DNA from: Rhodococcus zopfii NBRC 100606 = JCM 9919
Lineage (GTDB): Bacteria > Actinomycetota > Actinomycetes > Mycobacteriales > Mycobacteriaceae
DNA length: 64,000 nucleotides
Assembly (NCBI RefSeq): GCF_001895025.1
Contig: NZ_BCXI01000011.1
Coordinates: 150,568 to 214,567 of the forward strand
Direction: 5' to 3'
The notes under the pieces were generated by a model that saw only the letters and a program-made list of their open reading frames with translations, did not search any database and was not told where the DNA came from. Positions 8,772-18,200 of the stretch are shown here, one piece after another. The translations under genes and the position numbers were made by a program. Position 1 is the first letter of the stretch. Each line of letters starts with the position of its first letter.

Positions 8772-9679
8772 GCGGCCAGTCCTTTCGTGATGGTGCGGAC
8801 GTCATGGCGCAGCAGGTCGAGATAGGTCGGGACCGGGCCGTCGGGTTCGGAGAGCGAGTCGACGTAGAGGATGCCGCCGAAGCGGGCACCGGTGTCTTCG
8901 GCGACCTGCCGCTGCGCTTTGTCGGAAACGGTGGATTCGCAGAACACCGCGGGGACGCGGTTGTCGCGCACGAAGTCGACGGTCCGTGCGATCTGCTGCG
9001 GGGTGCCCTGCTGGTCGGCGTTGATCGCCCACAGGTAGGCCTCCCGGAGCCCGGCGTCCCGCGTCAGGTAGCCGAACGCGCCCTCGCAGGTCACCAGAGC
9101 CCGCTGCTGTTCGGGCAGCTCGGCGAGCCCGGAGAGCAGTTCGTCGTGCACGATCTGGAGGTCGTCCTTGTAGGCGGCGGCGTTCGCGGTGAAGTCGGCC
9201 GCGTGTTCCGGCGCGATCCGGGTCAGTGCCGCGGAGATGTTGTCGACGTAGATGCGGGCATTGAGCGGTGACATCCACGCGTGCGGGTTGGTGCGCCCGG
9301 CGTAGGCGTCCTCGCCGATCCGAAGGGGCACCACCCCGTCGCTGAGGACCGCGTGCTCGGCGCGGGTATCGGCGAGGAACTGCTCGAACCACCGCTCGAG
9401 TCCGAGGCCGTTGTCGAGAACGAGATCCGCGTCGGCGGCGTGCCGGAGGTCGCCGGGGGTCGGTTCGTATCCGTGGATCTCGGCACCCACCTTGGTGATC
9501 GATTCGACGCGGACGTGCTCACCCGCGACGTTGCGTGCCATGTCGGCCAGCACGGTGAAGGTGGTCAGGACGAGCGGACGGTCGTCCGCGGCGGGCGCGG
9601 TGGTGGCGCACGAGCTCAGGGCTGCGACCGCCGCGAGCACGACACATGTTTTGCTCACTCCAAGGAAAATGTTCGGCAC
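8768..9679 (-). CDS. Manganese-type ABC transporter substrate-binding lipoprotein
   Basis: A cluster A-I solute-binding lipoprotein of about 303 residues. A signal peptide ends in the lipobox LSSC with the lipidated cysteine near residue 24. Four metal ligands are recognisable: His in EIHGYEP, His in NPHAWM, Glu in FCESTVSD and Asp in YVDSLSE. The His-His-Glu-Asp set is that of manganese/iron binders such as PsaA; zinc binders usually carry a third histidine. The open frame extends to 9715, but that part overlaps a -35 box, -10 box and operator, so I place the start at GTG 9679 (six bases after the -10, leaderless). GTG 9658 is also possible. Confidence 0.9.
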   Translation of the reverse strand: MPNIFLGVSKTCVVLAAVAALSSCATTAPAADDRPLVLTTFTVLADMARNVAGEHVRVESITKVGAEIHGYEPTPGDLRHAADADLVLDNGLGLERWFEQFLADTRAEHAVLSDGVVPLRIGEDAYAGRTNPHAWMSPLNARIYVDNISAALTRIAPEHAADFTANAAAYKDDLQIVHDELLSGLAELPEQQRALVTCEGAFGYLTRDAGLREAYLWAINADQQGTPQQIARTVDFVRDNRVPAVFCESTVSDKAQRQVAEDTGARFGGILYVDSLSEPDGPVPTYLDLLRHDVRTITKGLAA

Positions 9680-9714
9680 ACCGAAATTATGTGTGCCGGA
9701 GGTCCTGATGTCCA
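9674..9714 (-). promoter_or_regulatory. Promoter and operator of the manganese importer operon
   Basis: On the minus strand TGGACA (9709-9714) and CATAAT (9686-9691) are separated by exactly 17 bases, each one mismatch from consensus. A perfect 8-base inverted repeat CGGCACAC-N9-GTGTGCCG spans 9674-9698 and covers the -10 box and predicted start site. The neighbouring DtxR/MntR-type regulator is the natural candidate to bind it. The layout is seen directly; the identity of the binding protein is inferred. Confidence 0.8.
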
Positions 9715-9776
9715 TTTCCTCGCGGCACTGCGAGTCGGAAGTGACCGGTCCGGGTCCGGGCCGTAGGCTGCCCGGT

Positions 9777-10751
9777 GTGCAGAGATGGCGAGGCCTCGAG
9801 GAAGTACCTGCGGACTGGGGTCGTTGTGTACTGACGATCGGCGTGTTCGACGGAGTGCACCGCGGACATCAGCAGCTGATCACGCGGGCGGTGAAATCCG
9901 CGAAGGAACGCGGAATCCCCAGTGTGCTCATGACGTTCGATCCGCACCCGATGGAAGTGGTGCGACCGGGCAATCATCCGGCGCAGCTGACGACGCTCGC
10001 CCGGCGCGCCGAACTCGCGGAGGAACTCGGCGTCGACGTCTTCTGCGTCATGCCGTTCACACCCGAGTTCATGAAGCTGAGTCCGGAGCGGTACGCGCAC
10101 GAGATCCTCGTCGAACGACTGCACGTCGCCGAGGTCGTCGTGGGAGAGAACTTCACCTTCGGGAAGAAGGCGGCAGGCACCGTCGAGATGCTGCGCACGA
10201 TCGGCGAACGGTTCGGGTTCGCGGTCGACGGTCAGACGCTGCTCGCCGAGCACGCGGTCACCTTCTCCTCGACCTACATCCGCTCGTGCGTCGACGCGGG
10301 AGACGTGACCGCGGCGGCGGACGCTCTGGGCCGCCCGCACCGTGTCGAAGGGGTCGTCGTGCACGGTGACGGTCGCGGGCGCGACCTCGGGTTCCCGACC
10401 GCGAACGTCGCCCCGCCCATGCACTCGGCGATCCCCGCGGACGGCGTGTACGCCGCGTGGTTCACGGTACTGGGACCCGGCCCCACTCTCGGTACCGTGG
10501 CGCCCGGTGAGCGCTACGGCGCGGCCGTGTCGGTCGGCACGAACCCGACGTTCTCCGGACGTGCCCGCACCGTCGAGGCGTTCGTGCTCGACCAGGACGC
10601 CGACCTCTACGGCCAGCACGTCGCGGTCGACTTCGTCGAGCGGTTGCGCGGCATGGAGAAGTTCGACTCGATCGAGGCGCTGATCTCCGCGATGCACGGC
10701 GACGCCGCCCGCGCCCGCGACGTCCTCGCCCGCACCGTCGACCCTGCCTGA
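9777..10751 (+). CDS. ribF: Bifunctional riboflavin kinase/FAD synthetase
   Basis: This 324-residue enzyme phosphorylates riboflavin to FMN and adenylates FMN to FAD. The N-terminal nucleotidyltransferase domain shows TIGVFDGVHRGHQQLI and VVVGENFTFGKKAAG, followed by FSSTYIR. The C-terminal kinase domain has HGDGRGRDLGFPTANV and YAAVSVGTNPTF-type motifs. GTG 9777 begins the typical VQRWRGLEEVPADWG opening of actinobacterial RibF. It is divergent from the metal importer; about 60 bases separate the importer -35 box from this start. Confidence 0.96.
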   Translation: MQRWRGLEEVPADWGRCVLTIGVFDGVHRGHQQLITRAVKSAKERGIPSVLMTFDPHPMEVVRPGNHPAQLTTLARRAELAEELGVDVFCVMPFTPEFMKLSPERYAHEILVERLHVAEVVVGENFTFGKKAAGTVEMLRTIGERFGFAVDGQTLLAEHAVTFSSTYIRSCVDAGDVTAAADALGRPHRVEGVVVHGDGRGRDLGFPTANVAPPMHSAIPADGVYAAWFTVLGPGPTLGTVAPGERYGAAVSVGTNPTFSGRARTVEAFVLDQDADLYGQHVAVDFVERLRGMEKFDSIEALISAMHGDAARARDVLARTVDPA

Positions 10752-10754
10752 CCG

Positions 10755-10773
10755 CCCGCCGGCTCCCGGCGGG
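10755..10773 (+). terminator. GC hairpin after ribF
   Basis: CCCGCCGG (10755-10762) and CCGGCGGG (10766-10773) form an 8-base perfect stem with a three-base loop immediately after the ribF stop. No T tract follows, which is common for actinobacterial terminators. Confidence 0.55.
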
Positions 10774-10792
10774 GAGTACGCGTGCGGTCTGG

Positions 10793-10892
10793 TAAATTGG
10801 ATTCTTGGTGCGTGCTGCGGTTCGCGGTGGCACCACCGGCGGGTTTCGGCCGGCTTTTCATAACGCGGACGTCAGTGATCAGGAGTATCCCA
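10793..10892 (+). promoter_or_regulatory. rpsO promoter and structured 5' leader (tentative)
   Basis: TAAATT at 10793-10798 is a plausible -10 box; no good -35 is seen. About 90 bases of leader follow, including GGTGC...GGCACC and CCGG-CGGGTTTCGG-CCGG stems, then AGGAG at 10881-10885 before the GTG start. S15 represses its own mRNA through leader structures in several phyla, so autoregulation is possible; I cannot match it to a specific known motif. Confidence 0.35.
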
Positions 10893-11162
10893 GTGGCTTT
10901 GACCACCGAGCAGAAGAAGCAGATCCTCGGCGAGTACGGTCTTCACGAGACCGACACCGGTTCGCCGGAGGCGCAGGTGGCAATGCTCACCAAGCGCATC
11001 GTCGATCTGACCGCGCACCTGAAGCAGCACAAGCACGACCACCACTCCCGCCGCGGCCTGCTGCTGCTGGTCGGTCGTCGTCGCCGCCTCCTCAAGTACG
11101 TCGAGAAGGTCGACGTCGAGCGTTACCGCTCGCTCATCCAGCGTCTGGGCCTGCGTCGCTGA
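10893..11162 (+). CDS. rpsO: 30S ribosomal protein S15
   Basis: This 89-residue ribosomal protein binds the central domain of 16S rRNA. The hallmark sequence is intact: [53 protein letters not shown], and [12 protein letters not shown]. Length equals the family norm. The GTG at 10893 follows AGGAG with normal spacing. As in most bacteria, rpsO stands directly upstream of pnp; the two are probably one transcript cut by RNase at the hairpin in between. Confidence 0.98.
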   Translation: MALTTEQKKQILGEYGLHETDTGSPEAQVAMLTKRIVDLTAHLKQHKHDHHSRRGLLLLVGRRRRLLKYVEKVDVERYRSLIQRLGLRR

Positions 11163-11203
11163 CGCGGACCCCGAGCAAGACGATCTGCGTACGCTGATCT
11201 TTG

Positions 11204-11273
11204 CCGGTAGCCGACGAGAATGCCTCTAGACTGGGCCTCGTCGGCTACCGGTGTTTGCGCCGGAAGTCCGGCG
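11204..11273 (+). other. Large rpsO-pnp intergenic hairpins
   Basis: A perfect 15-base stem (11204-11218 with 11237-11251, core GGTAGCCGACGAG/CTCGTCGGCTACC) closes an 18-base loop. A second stem, CGCCGGA 11258-11264 with TCCGGCG 11267-11273, follows at once. Together they occupy the middle of the 311-base gap between rpsO and pnp; nothing else is recognised in the rest of that gap except the pnp ribosome binding site. In Streptomyces and E. coli an equivalent hairpin is cut by RNase III to control pnp. The structure is seen; the processing is inferred. Confidence 0.85.
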
Positions 11274-11473
11274 TGCAACGCCGCCTCGGTAGGCGGCGAA
11301 CCGTATGCGCCGACGGTGTCGGTCCTCGGTAGTGACCCTCCGAACCCGGTGACCCGGGAGCGGAGGGTTTCGATCGACGACCGCCTCCGCAAGTCGGTGC
11401 GCAGCCGTGGCCAAGGGGGCCGCGGCGCCCACGCGGGTACGGCGAAGACGAAGAGGGAAGAGAAGACATAGAG

Positions 11474-13750
11474 ATGACCAGCAATTCTGCAGTCGAGGTG
11501 GACGAGGGCGTGTTCGAAACCGCCGCGACCATCGACAACGGGACCTTCGGTACCCGCACCATTCGTTTCGAGACCGGCCGCCTCGCGCAGCAGGCCGCCG
11601 GTTCCGTCGTCGCCTACCTCGACGACGAGACCATGCTGCTGTCGGCGACCAGCGCCTCCAAGCAGCCCAAGGAGCACTTCGACTTCTTCCCGCTGACGGT
11701 GGACGTCGAGGAGCGCATGTACGCCGCGGGCCGCATCCCCGGCTCGTTCTTCCGTCGTGAGGGTCGTCCCTCCACCGACGCGATCCTGACCTGCCGTCTC
11801 ATCGACCGTCCGCTGCGCCCGTCGTTCGTCGACGGCCTGCGCAACGAGATCCAGGTCGTCGTGACGGTGCTGAGCCTGAACCCGAACGACCTGTACGACG
11901 TCGTCGCGATCAATGCCGCGTCCGCGTCCACCCAGATCGCGGGCCTGCCGTTCTCCGGCCCGGTCGGTGGTGTGCGCATCGCGCTGATCACCTCGGACGA
12001 GAACAAGGCCGGCCAGTGGGTCGCGTTCCCGACCGTCGAGCAGCTCGAGAACGCCGTGTTCGACATGGTCGTCGCGGGCCGCATCGTCGCCGGTGGCGAC
12101 AACCCGGACACCGCCGACGTCGCGATCATGATGGTCGAGGCCGAGGCCACCGAGAACGTCATCGCGCTGATCGACGGTGGCGCGCAGGCGCCGACCGAGG
12201 CGATCGTCGCGCAGGGCCTCGAGGCGGCCAAGCCGTTCATCGCCCGCCTGTGCATCGCGCAGCAGCAGCTCGCCGCCGCTGCGGCGAAGCCGACCGGTGA
12301 CTTCCCGCTGTTCCCGGCGTACGCCGACGACGTGTACGCCGCCGTCGAGGTCGCCGCGTCCGAGAAGCTGGCCGAGGCTCTGACCATCGCCGGCAAGCAG
12401 GAACGCGACGACCGCACCGACGAGATCAAGGTCGAGATCCTCGAGCAGGTCGCCCCGAACTTCGAGGGTCGCGAGAAGGAGATCGGCGCGGCGTTCCGCT
12501 CGCTGACCAAGAAGCTGGTCCGTCAGCGCATCCTGCGCGACCAGTTCCGCATCGACGGCCGCGGCATCACCGACATCCGCGCGCTCTCGGCCGAGGTCGC
12601 GGTCGTGCCGCGGGCTCACGGTTCGGCGCTGTTCGAGCGCGGCGAGACCCAGATCATGGGTGTCACCACCCTCGACATGGTCAAGATGGCGCAGCAGGTC
12701 GACTCGCTCGGTCCCGAGACCAGCAAGCGGTACATGCACCACTACAACTTCCCGCCGTACTCGACCGGTGAGACCGGCCGCGTCGGTTCGCCCAAGCGCC
12801 GCGAGATCGGGCACGGCGCACTCGCCGAGCGTGCTCTCGTGCCGGTGCTGCCGAGCCAGGAGGAGTTCCCGTACGCGATCCGTCAGGTCTCGGAAGCGCT
12901 GAGCTCCAACGGTTCGACGTCGATGGGCTCGGTGTGTGCCTCGACGCTGTCGCTGCTCAATGCCGGTGTGCCGCTGAAGGCTCCGGTTGCGGGTATCGCG
13001 ATGGGCCTGGTCTCCGACGAGGTCGACGGTGAGACCCGCTACGTGGCGCTGACCGACATCCTCGGTGCCGAGGACGCGTTCGGTGACATGGACTTCAAGG
13101 TCGCCGGCACGAAGGACTTCGTGACCGCGCTGCAGCTCGACACCAAGCTCGACGGCATTCCGTCGCAGGTGCTGGCGGGTGCGCTCTCGCAGGCCCACGA
13201 CGCCCGCGCCACGATCCTCGAGGTCATGGCCGAGGCGATCGACACGCCGGACGAGATGAGCCCGTTCGCGCCGCGCATCACCACCATCAAGGTTCCGGTG
13301 GACAAGATCGGCGAGGTCATCGGCCCCAAGGGCAAGATGATCAACTCGATCACCGAGGAGACCGGCGCCAACATCTCCATCGAGGATGATGGCACCGTCT
13401 ACGTCGGTGCGGCGGACGGTCCGTCCGCGCAGGCCGCGATCGACAAGATCAACGCCATTGCCAACCCGCAGCTGCCCAAGGTCGGCGAGCGCTTCCTCGG
13501 TACCGTGGTCAAGACCACGGCGTTCGGCGCGTTCGTCTCGCTGCTCCCGGGCCGCGACGGTCTGGTGCACATCAGCAAGCTGGGCAACGGCAAGCGCATT
13601 GCGAAGGTCGAGGACGTCGTGAACGTCGGCTCGAAGATCCGGGTCGAGATCGCCGACATCGACAACCGCGGCAAGATCAGCCTGGTTCCGGTCCCCGAGG
13701 ACGACGCCGCCGCCGCGCCGGCCGACGGTGCCGAAAGCGCCGAGGGCTGA
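11474..13750 (+). CDS. pnp: Polynucleotide phosphorylase / guanosine pentaphosphate synthetase
   Basis: A 758-residue 3'-5' phosphorolytic exoribonuclease; actinobacterial forms were also named GpsI for (p)ppGpp-related activity. There are two RNase PH-like domains (about residues 25-240 and 340-570) joined by a helical domain. The second carries [18 protein letters not shown] and a long [23 protein letters not shown] stretch. A KH domain ([19 protein letters not shown]) and S1 domain ([26 protein letters not shown]) complete the C-terminus. The ATG follows GGGAAGAGAAG. It probably sits in one operon with rpsO and ends at a strong terminator. Confidence 0.98.
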   Translation: MTSNSAVEVDEGVFETAATIDNGTFGTRTIRFETGRLAQQAAGSVVAYLDDETMLLSATSASKQPKEHFDFFPLTVDVEERMYAAGRIPGSFFRREGRPSTDAILTCRLIDRPLRPSFVDGLRNEIQVVVTVLSLNPNDLYDVVAINAASASTQIAGLPFSGPVGGVRIALITSDENKAGQWVAFPTVEQLENAVFDMVVAGRIVAGGDNPDTADVAIMMVEAEATENVIALIDGGAQAPTEAIVAQGLEAAKPFIARLCIAQQQLAAAAAKPTGDFPLFPAYADDVYAAVEVAASEKLAEALTIAGKQERDDRTDEIKVEILEQVAPNFEGREKEIGAAFRSLTKKLVRQRILRDQFRIDGRGITDIRALSAEVAVVPRAHGSALFERGETQIMGVTTLDMVKMAQQVDSLGPETSKRYMHHYNFPPYSTGETGRVGSPKRREIGHGALAERALVPVLPSQEEFPYAIRQVSEALSSNGSTSMGSVCASTLSLLNAGVPLKAPVAGIAMGLVSDEVDGETRYVALTDILGAEDAFGDMDFKVAGTKDFVTALQLDTKLDGIPSQVLAGALSQAHDARATILEVMAEAIDTPDEMSPFAPRITTIKVPVDKIGEVIGPKGKMINSITEETGANISIEDDGTVYVGAADGPSAQAAIDKINAIANPQLPKVGERFLGTVVKTTAFGAFVSLLPGRDGLVHISKLGNGKRIAKVEDVVNVGSKIRVEIADIDNRGKISLVPVPEDDAAAAPADGAESAEG

Positions 13751-13779
13751 TCGTCCCTCGGACACCGAGCAGTTCGTAA

Positions 13780-13824
13780 CACCCCCGCCCCGGAAAGGAC
13801 CTCGGTCCTTCCGGGGCGGGGGTG
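13780..13824 (+). terminator. Strong terminator after pnp
   Basis: A very stable hairpin: CACCCCCGCCCCGGAA (13780 on) pairs with TTCCGGGGCGGGGGTG (to 13824), extended inward by AGGAC/GTCCT with one bulged A and a CTCG loop. It isolates pnp from the nar operon. Confidence 0.9.
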
Positions 13825-13840
13825 CATCGTCCCGAGGCCG

Positions 13841-14025
13841 ATGGGGACTCTCGCCCCATTCGCCGGGGTCGTTGTTCCATCATGTGCCGCAACGTAATTC
13901 ACAACAGTAGGTTCGTGGCGAACCGAAGGGAAGACGCAGCGGGGGACCGGTCCGGACATCACAGTCCCCAGGCGTTGTAACGTTTCCCCCAAAGTTCAGC
14001 CAAGTTCCCCCCCGAGTGGTTTCGT
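13841..14025 (+). promoter_or_regulatory. Upstream region of the nar operon with a possible DevR-like box
   Basis: ATGGGG-N7-CCCCAT (13841-13859) is a short perfect inverted repeat. Read as a 20-base DevR/DosR box it matches about 13 positions, including GGGACT and CCC. Near the narK start, TTGTAACGTTTCC (13976 on) resembles GlnR-type half-sites but lacks a clean second half. No convincing -35/-10 pair is seen. All assignments here are weak. Confidence 0.3.
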
Positions 14026-15249
14026 GTGGGTGTGAACACGGCAACGACGCCGGGTGCCGGTACGGGACGTGGATTCAACCTCGCCCTCGCCACCTGGGTA
14101 TCCGCGATCAACTTCTGGGCCTGGAATCTGATCGGCCCGCTGTCCACCACCTACGCTCACGACCTGTCGCTCAGCAGCACCCAGGCGTCGCTGCTGGTCG
14201 CGACTCCGATCCTGGTCGGTGCGCTCGGACGGATCGTCGTCGGATCGCTCACCGACCGCTACGGCGGCCGGATCATGTTCATCGCGATCTCGCTGGCATC
14301 GATCCTGCCGGTCCTCGCGGTCGGCCTCGCGGGCACCGCCGGTTCGTATCCGCTGCTGCTGGTGTTCGGGTTCTTCCTCGGCATCGCCGGCACGATCTTC
14401 GCCGTCGGTATCCCGTTCGCCAACGCCTGGTACGAACCGGCCCGCCGCGGTTTCGCGACCGGTGTGTTCGGTGCCGGCATGGTCGGCACCGCCCTCTCGG
14501 CATTCTTCACGCCGCGGTTCGTGAACTGGTTCGGCCTCCTGTCCACCCACGTGATCATCGCGGTCGCGCTCGCGGTCACCGCCGGAGTGTGCATCCTGGC
14601 GATGCGCAATTCGCCGGAGTTCGTGCCCAACACCGACCCGGTGGTTCCGAAGCTGACCGCCGCACTCAAACTCGGTGTCACGTGGGAGATGTCGTTCCTG
14701 TACGCGATCGTCTTCGGCGGCTTCGTCGCCTTCAGCAACTACCTGCCGACCTACATCAAGACGATCTACGGCTTCTCCGCGGTCGACGCCGGCGCCCGCA
14801 CCGCGGCGTTCGCCCTGGCCGCGGTGATCGCCCGCCCCATCGGCGGCGCCCTCTCGGACCGCATCCCGCCGAAGTACGTGGTGCTCGCGTCCCTCGCCGG
14901 CACGGCCGTGATGGCGTTCATCGCGATCTTCCAGCCGCCGCCGGACATCTGGTCGGCCGCGACGTTCATCGCACTCGCCGTCTTCCTGGGCGTCGGTACC
15001 GGCGGTGTGTTCGCGTGGGTCGCTCGCCGCGCCCCTGCCAAGTCGGTCGGATCGGTGACCGGCATCGTCGCCGCCGCCGGGGGTCTCGGCGGCTACTTCC
15101 CGCCGCTGGTGATGGGTGCGTCCTACGACAGCGTCGACAACGACTACACGGTCGGCCTGCTGCTCCTGGTGGCCACCGCCCTGATCGCCCTCGCATACAC
15201 CGCGCTTCGGCTGCACGCCCGCGAACCTGCGCGCGATCCCGCCGCCTGA
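14026..15249 (+). CDS. narK: Nitrate/nitrite transporter, MFS NarK type
   Basis: A 407-residue major-facilitator protein with 12 predicted membrane helices. The nitrate-signature style segments are present: GIAGTIFAVGIPFANAWY with FGAGMVGTALSAFF after helix 4, and GVGTGGVFAWVARRAPAKSVGSVTGIVAAAGGLGGYFPP in the second half. GTG starts at 14026 and 14032 are both possible. It leads narGHJI on the same strand with a 25-base gap, so it probably brings nitrate in and exports nitrite for the reductase. NarK1 (proton symport) and NarK2 (antiport) types cannot be separated with certainty here. Confidence 0.94.
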   Translation: MGVNTATTPGAGTGRGFNLALATWVSAINFWAWNLIGPLSTTYAHDLSLSSTQASLLVATPILVGALGRIVVGSLTDRYGGRIMFIAISLASILPVLAVGLAGTAGSYPLLLVFGFFLGIAGTIFAVGIPFANAWYEPARRGFATGVFGAGMVGTALSAFFTPRFVNWFGLLSTHVIIAVALAVTAGVCILAMRNSPEFVPNTDPVVPKLTAALKLGVTWEMSFLYAIVFGGFVAFSNYLPTYIKTIYGFSAVDAGARTAAFALAAVIARPIGGALSDRIPPKYVVLASLAGTAVMAFIAIFQPPPDIWSAATFIALAVFLGVGTGGVFAWVARRAPAKSVGSVTGIVAAAGGLGGYFPPLVMGASYDSVDNDYTVGLLLLVATALIALAYTALRLHAREPARDPAA

Positions 15250-15274
15250 CGACCACGCCCCGAAAGGAACCACC

Positions 15275-18200
15275 GTGAATGCCCCTCGCATCGGCGGACC
15301 CGTCGACGAACTGCTGCAGCGCAGCGGACGATTCTTCACCCGGGGTGAGATCTCGGACGACGGCCGCACCGTGACCCGCCAGGGAGGTCGCGAGGGTGAC
15401 GTCTTCTATCGCGACCGCTGGAGCCACGACAAGGTGGTGCGCTCGACGCACGGCGTCAACTGCACCGGTTCCTGCTCGTGGAAGATCTACGTCAAGGACG
15501 GCATCATCACCTGGGAGACCCAGCAGACGGACTACCCGTCCGTCGGCCCGGACCGCCCCGAGTACGAGCCGCGCGGCTGCCCCCGGGGTGCCGCGTTCTC
15601 CTGGTACACCTATTCGCCGACGCGGGTGCGTTACCCGTACGCCCGGGGCGTGCTCGTGGAGATGTACCGCGAAGCCAAGGCCCGCCTCGGCGACCCGGTC
15701 CTCGCGTGGGCCGACATCCAGTCCGATCCCGACCGGCGCCGTCGGTACCAGTGGGCGCGCGGCAAGGGCGGGTTGGTACGGGTGTCCTGGGCCGAGGCCA
15801 CCGAGATGATCGCCGCCGCGCACGTCCACACCATCAAGGAGTACGGCCCGGACCGGGTCGCCGGGTTCTCGCCGATTCCCGCGATGTCGATGGTGTCGTT
15901 CGCGGCGGGTTCCCGGTTCGTGGAACTGCTCGGTGGCGTGATGACCTCCTTCTACGACTGGTACGCCGACCTGCCCGTCGCATCACCGCAGGTGTTCGGC
16001 GACCAGACCGACGTTCCCGAGTCGGGAGACTGGTGGGACGCGACGTACCTCATGATGTGGGGGTCCAACGTGCCGGTCACCCGCACCCCCGACGCACACT
16101 GGATGGCGGAGGTCCGGTATCGCGGCACCAAGGTCGTCACCGTCAGTCCCGACTATGCCGACAACACCAAGTTCGCGGACGAATGGATGCCGTGCGCGGC
16201 GGGCACCGACGGCGCCCTCGCCATGGCGATGGGCCACGTGATCCTCTCCGAATGCTTCGTACGGGAGCGGGTGCCGTTCTTCGTCGACTACGTGCGTCGC
16301 TACACCGACCTGCCGTTCCTGGTGAAACTCGAGGAACGCGACGGGCGGCTCGTGCCCGGGAAGAACCTCACCGCCGCCGACCTCGGGCGCGACGTGGAGA
16401 ACGCCGCGTTCAAGCCGGTGCTGCTCGACGGTGCCACCGACGAGGTCGCGGTGCCGTTGGGGTCGCTCGGCTTCCGGTACGGCGACGACGGGGTCGGCAA
16501 ATGGAACCTCGACCTCGGCGACCTCGTGCCGGCGCTGACCGTCGCACCGCACGACGGCGCGCCGGGGGAGAGCGCCCTGATCCATCTGCCGCGCTTCGAC
16601 ACCCTCGACGGTCACGGTGAGGTCCTGGCCCGCGGCGTCCCGGTCCGGCGGGTCGGCGAGCACCGCGTGTGCACCGTGTTCGACCTGATGCTCGCGCAGT
16701 ACGGGGTGGCACGGCCGGGACTGCCCGGAACCTGGCCCGCCGGCTACGACGATCCGGCCGAGCCGTACACCCCGGCCTGGCAGGAGCCGATCACGGGAGT
16801 CGCTGCGGCGCAGGCGATCCGCGTCGCGAAGGAGTTCGCGCGCAGCGCCGAGGAATCCGGCGGCCGGTCCATGATCATCATGGGTGCGGGGATCTGTCAG
16901 TGGTTCCACGGTGACGCCACGTATCGGGCGGTGCTCGCGTTGCTGCTGCTCACCGGCTCGATGGGCCGCAACGGCGGCGGCTGGGCACACTACGTCGGGC
17001 AGGAGAAGTGCCGCCCGGTCACCGGCTGGGCCGCGATGGCCATGGGCACCGACTGGTCGCGTCCGCCGCGACAGATGGCAGGCACGTCCTATTGGTATGC
17101 GCACACCGGCCAGTGGCGCTACGACGGTTACCGGGCCGACGCGCTGGCGAGTCCCCTCGGGCGCGGCCGGTTCGCGGGCAAGCACACGATGGACGTGCTG
17201 GCATCCGCGACCGCGATGGGCTGGAGTCCCTTCTTCCCGCAGTTCGACCGTTCGAGCCTCGACGTCGCCGACGACGCCCGCGCCGCCGGCCAGGAGATCC
17301 CCGCCTACGTCGCGAGCAGGCTCGCGTCGGGCGACCTGAAGCTGGCCGTCACCGATCCGGACAACCCGCGGAACTGGCCGCGCGTGCTGAGTATCTGGCG
17401 GGCGAATCTGCTCGGGTCGTCGAGCAAGGGCAACGAGTACTTCCTGCGGCACCTGCTCGGCACGACCTCCAATGTGCAGGCCCACCCCACGCCGGAAGAC
17501 CTGCGCCCCAAGGGCGTCGCGTGGCCTGACGGCATCCCCGAGGGCAAGCTCGACCTGCTCATGTCGATCGACTTCCGGATGACGTCGACGACGCTGCTGT
17601 CCGATGTGGTGTTGCCCGCCGCCACCTGGTACGAGAAGGGGGATCTGTCGAGCACCGACATGCACCCCTACATCCACGCGTTCAGCCCCGCGATCGATCC
17701 GCCCTGGGAAACCCGCTCGGACTACGAGGCATTCGGTGCGATCGCCCGCGCGTTCAGCGCGCTCGCGGCACGGCACCTGGGCACCCGCACCGACGTCGTG
17801 CTCGGCACACTGCAGCACGACACCCCGGGTGCGATGGCGTATCCCGGTGGCACCGAACGTGACTGGCGGACAACCGGTGAGACGCCGGTGCCGGGGAAGA
17901 CGATGGGGCCGATCGCCGTCGTCGAACGCGACTACGCCGCGATCGCCGACAAGTGGTCGGCGCTCGGCCCGCTCGTCGACACCCTCGGCCTGACGACCAA
18001 GGGCATCACCACGCACCCCACCGCGGAGGTCGCCGAGCTCGCAGCGAAGTTCGGGGTCATGGATTCCGGTGCCGCGGAAGGGCGTCCGGCGATCACCACC
18101 GCCGAACGGATGGCCGATGTGATCCTCGCACTGTCCGGTACGTCCAACGGCAGACTCGCCGTCGAGGGTTTCCGGGCACTCGAGAAACGCACCGGACGCC

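Noticed and set aside
11123..13765. Minus-strand 880-codon frame opposite pnp
   Set aside because: Antisense shadow without domains; pnp is complete and conserved.
13841..13860. A confident DevR/DosR binding site
   Set aside because: Only about 13 of 20 positions fit and the right half is poor; kept only as a weak candidate.
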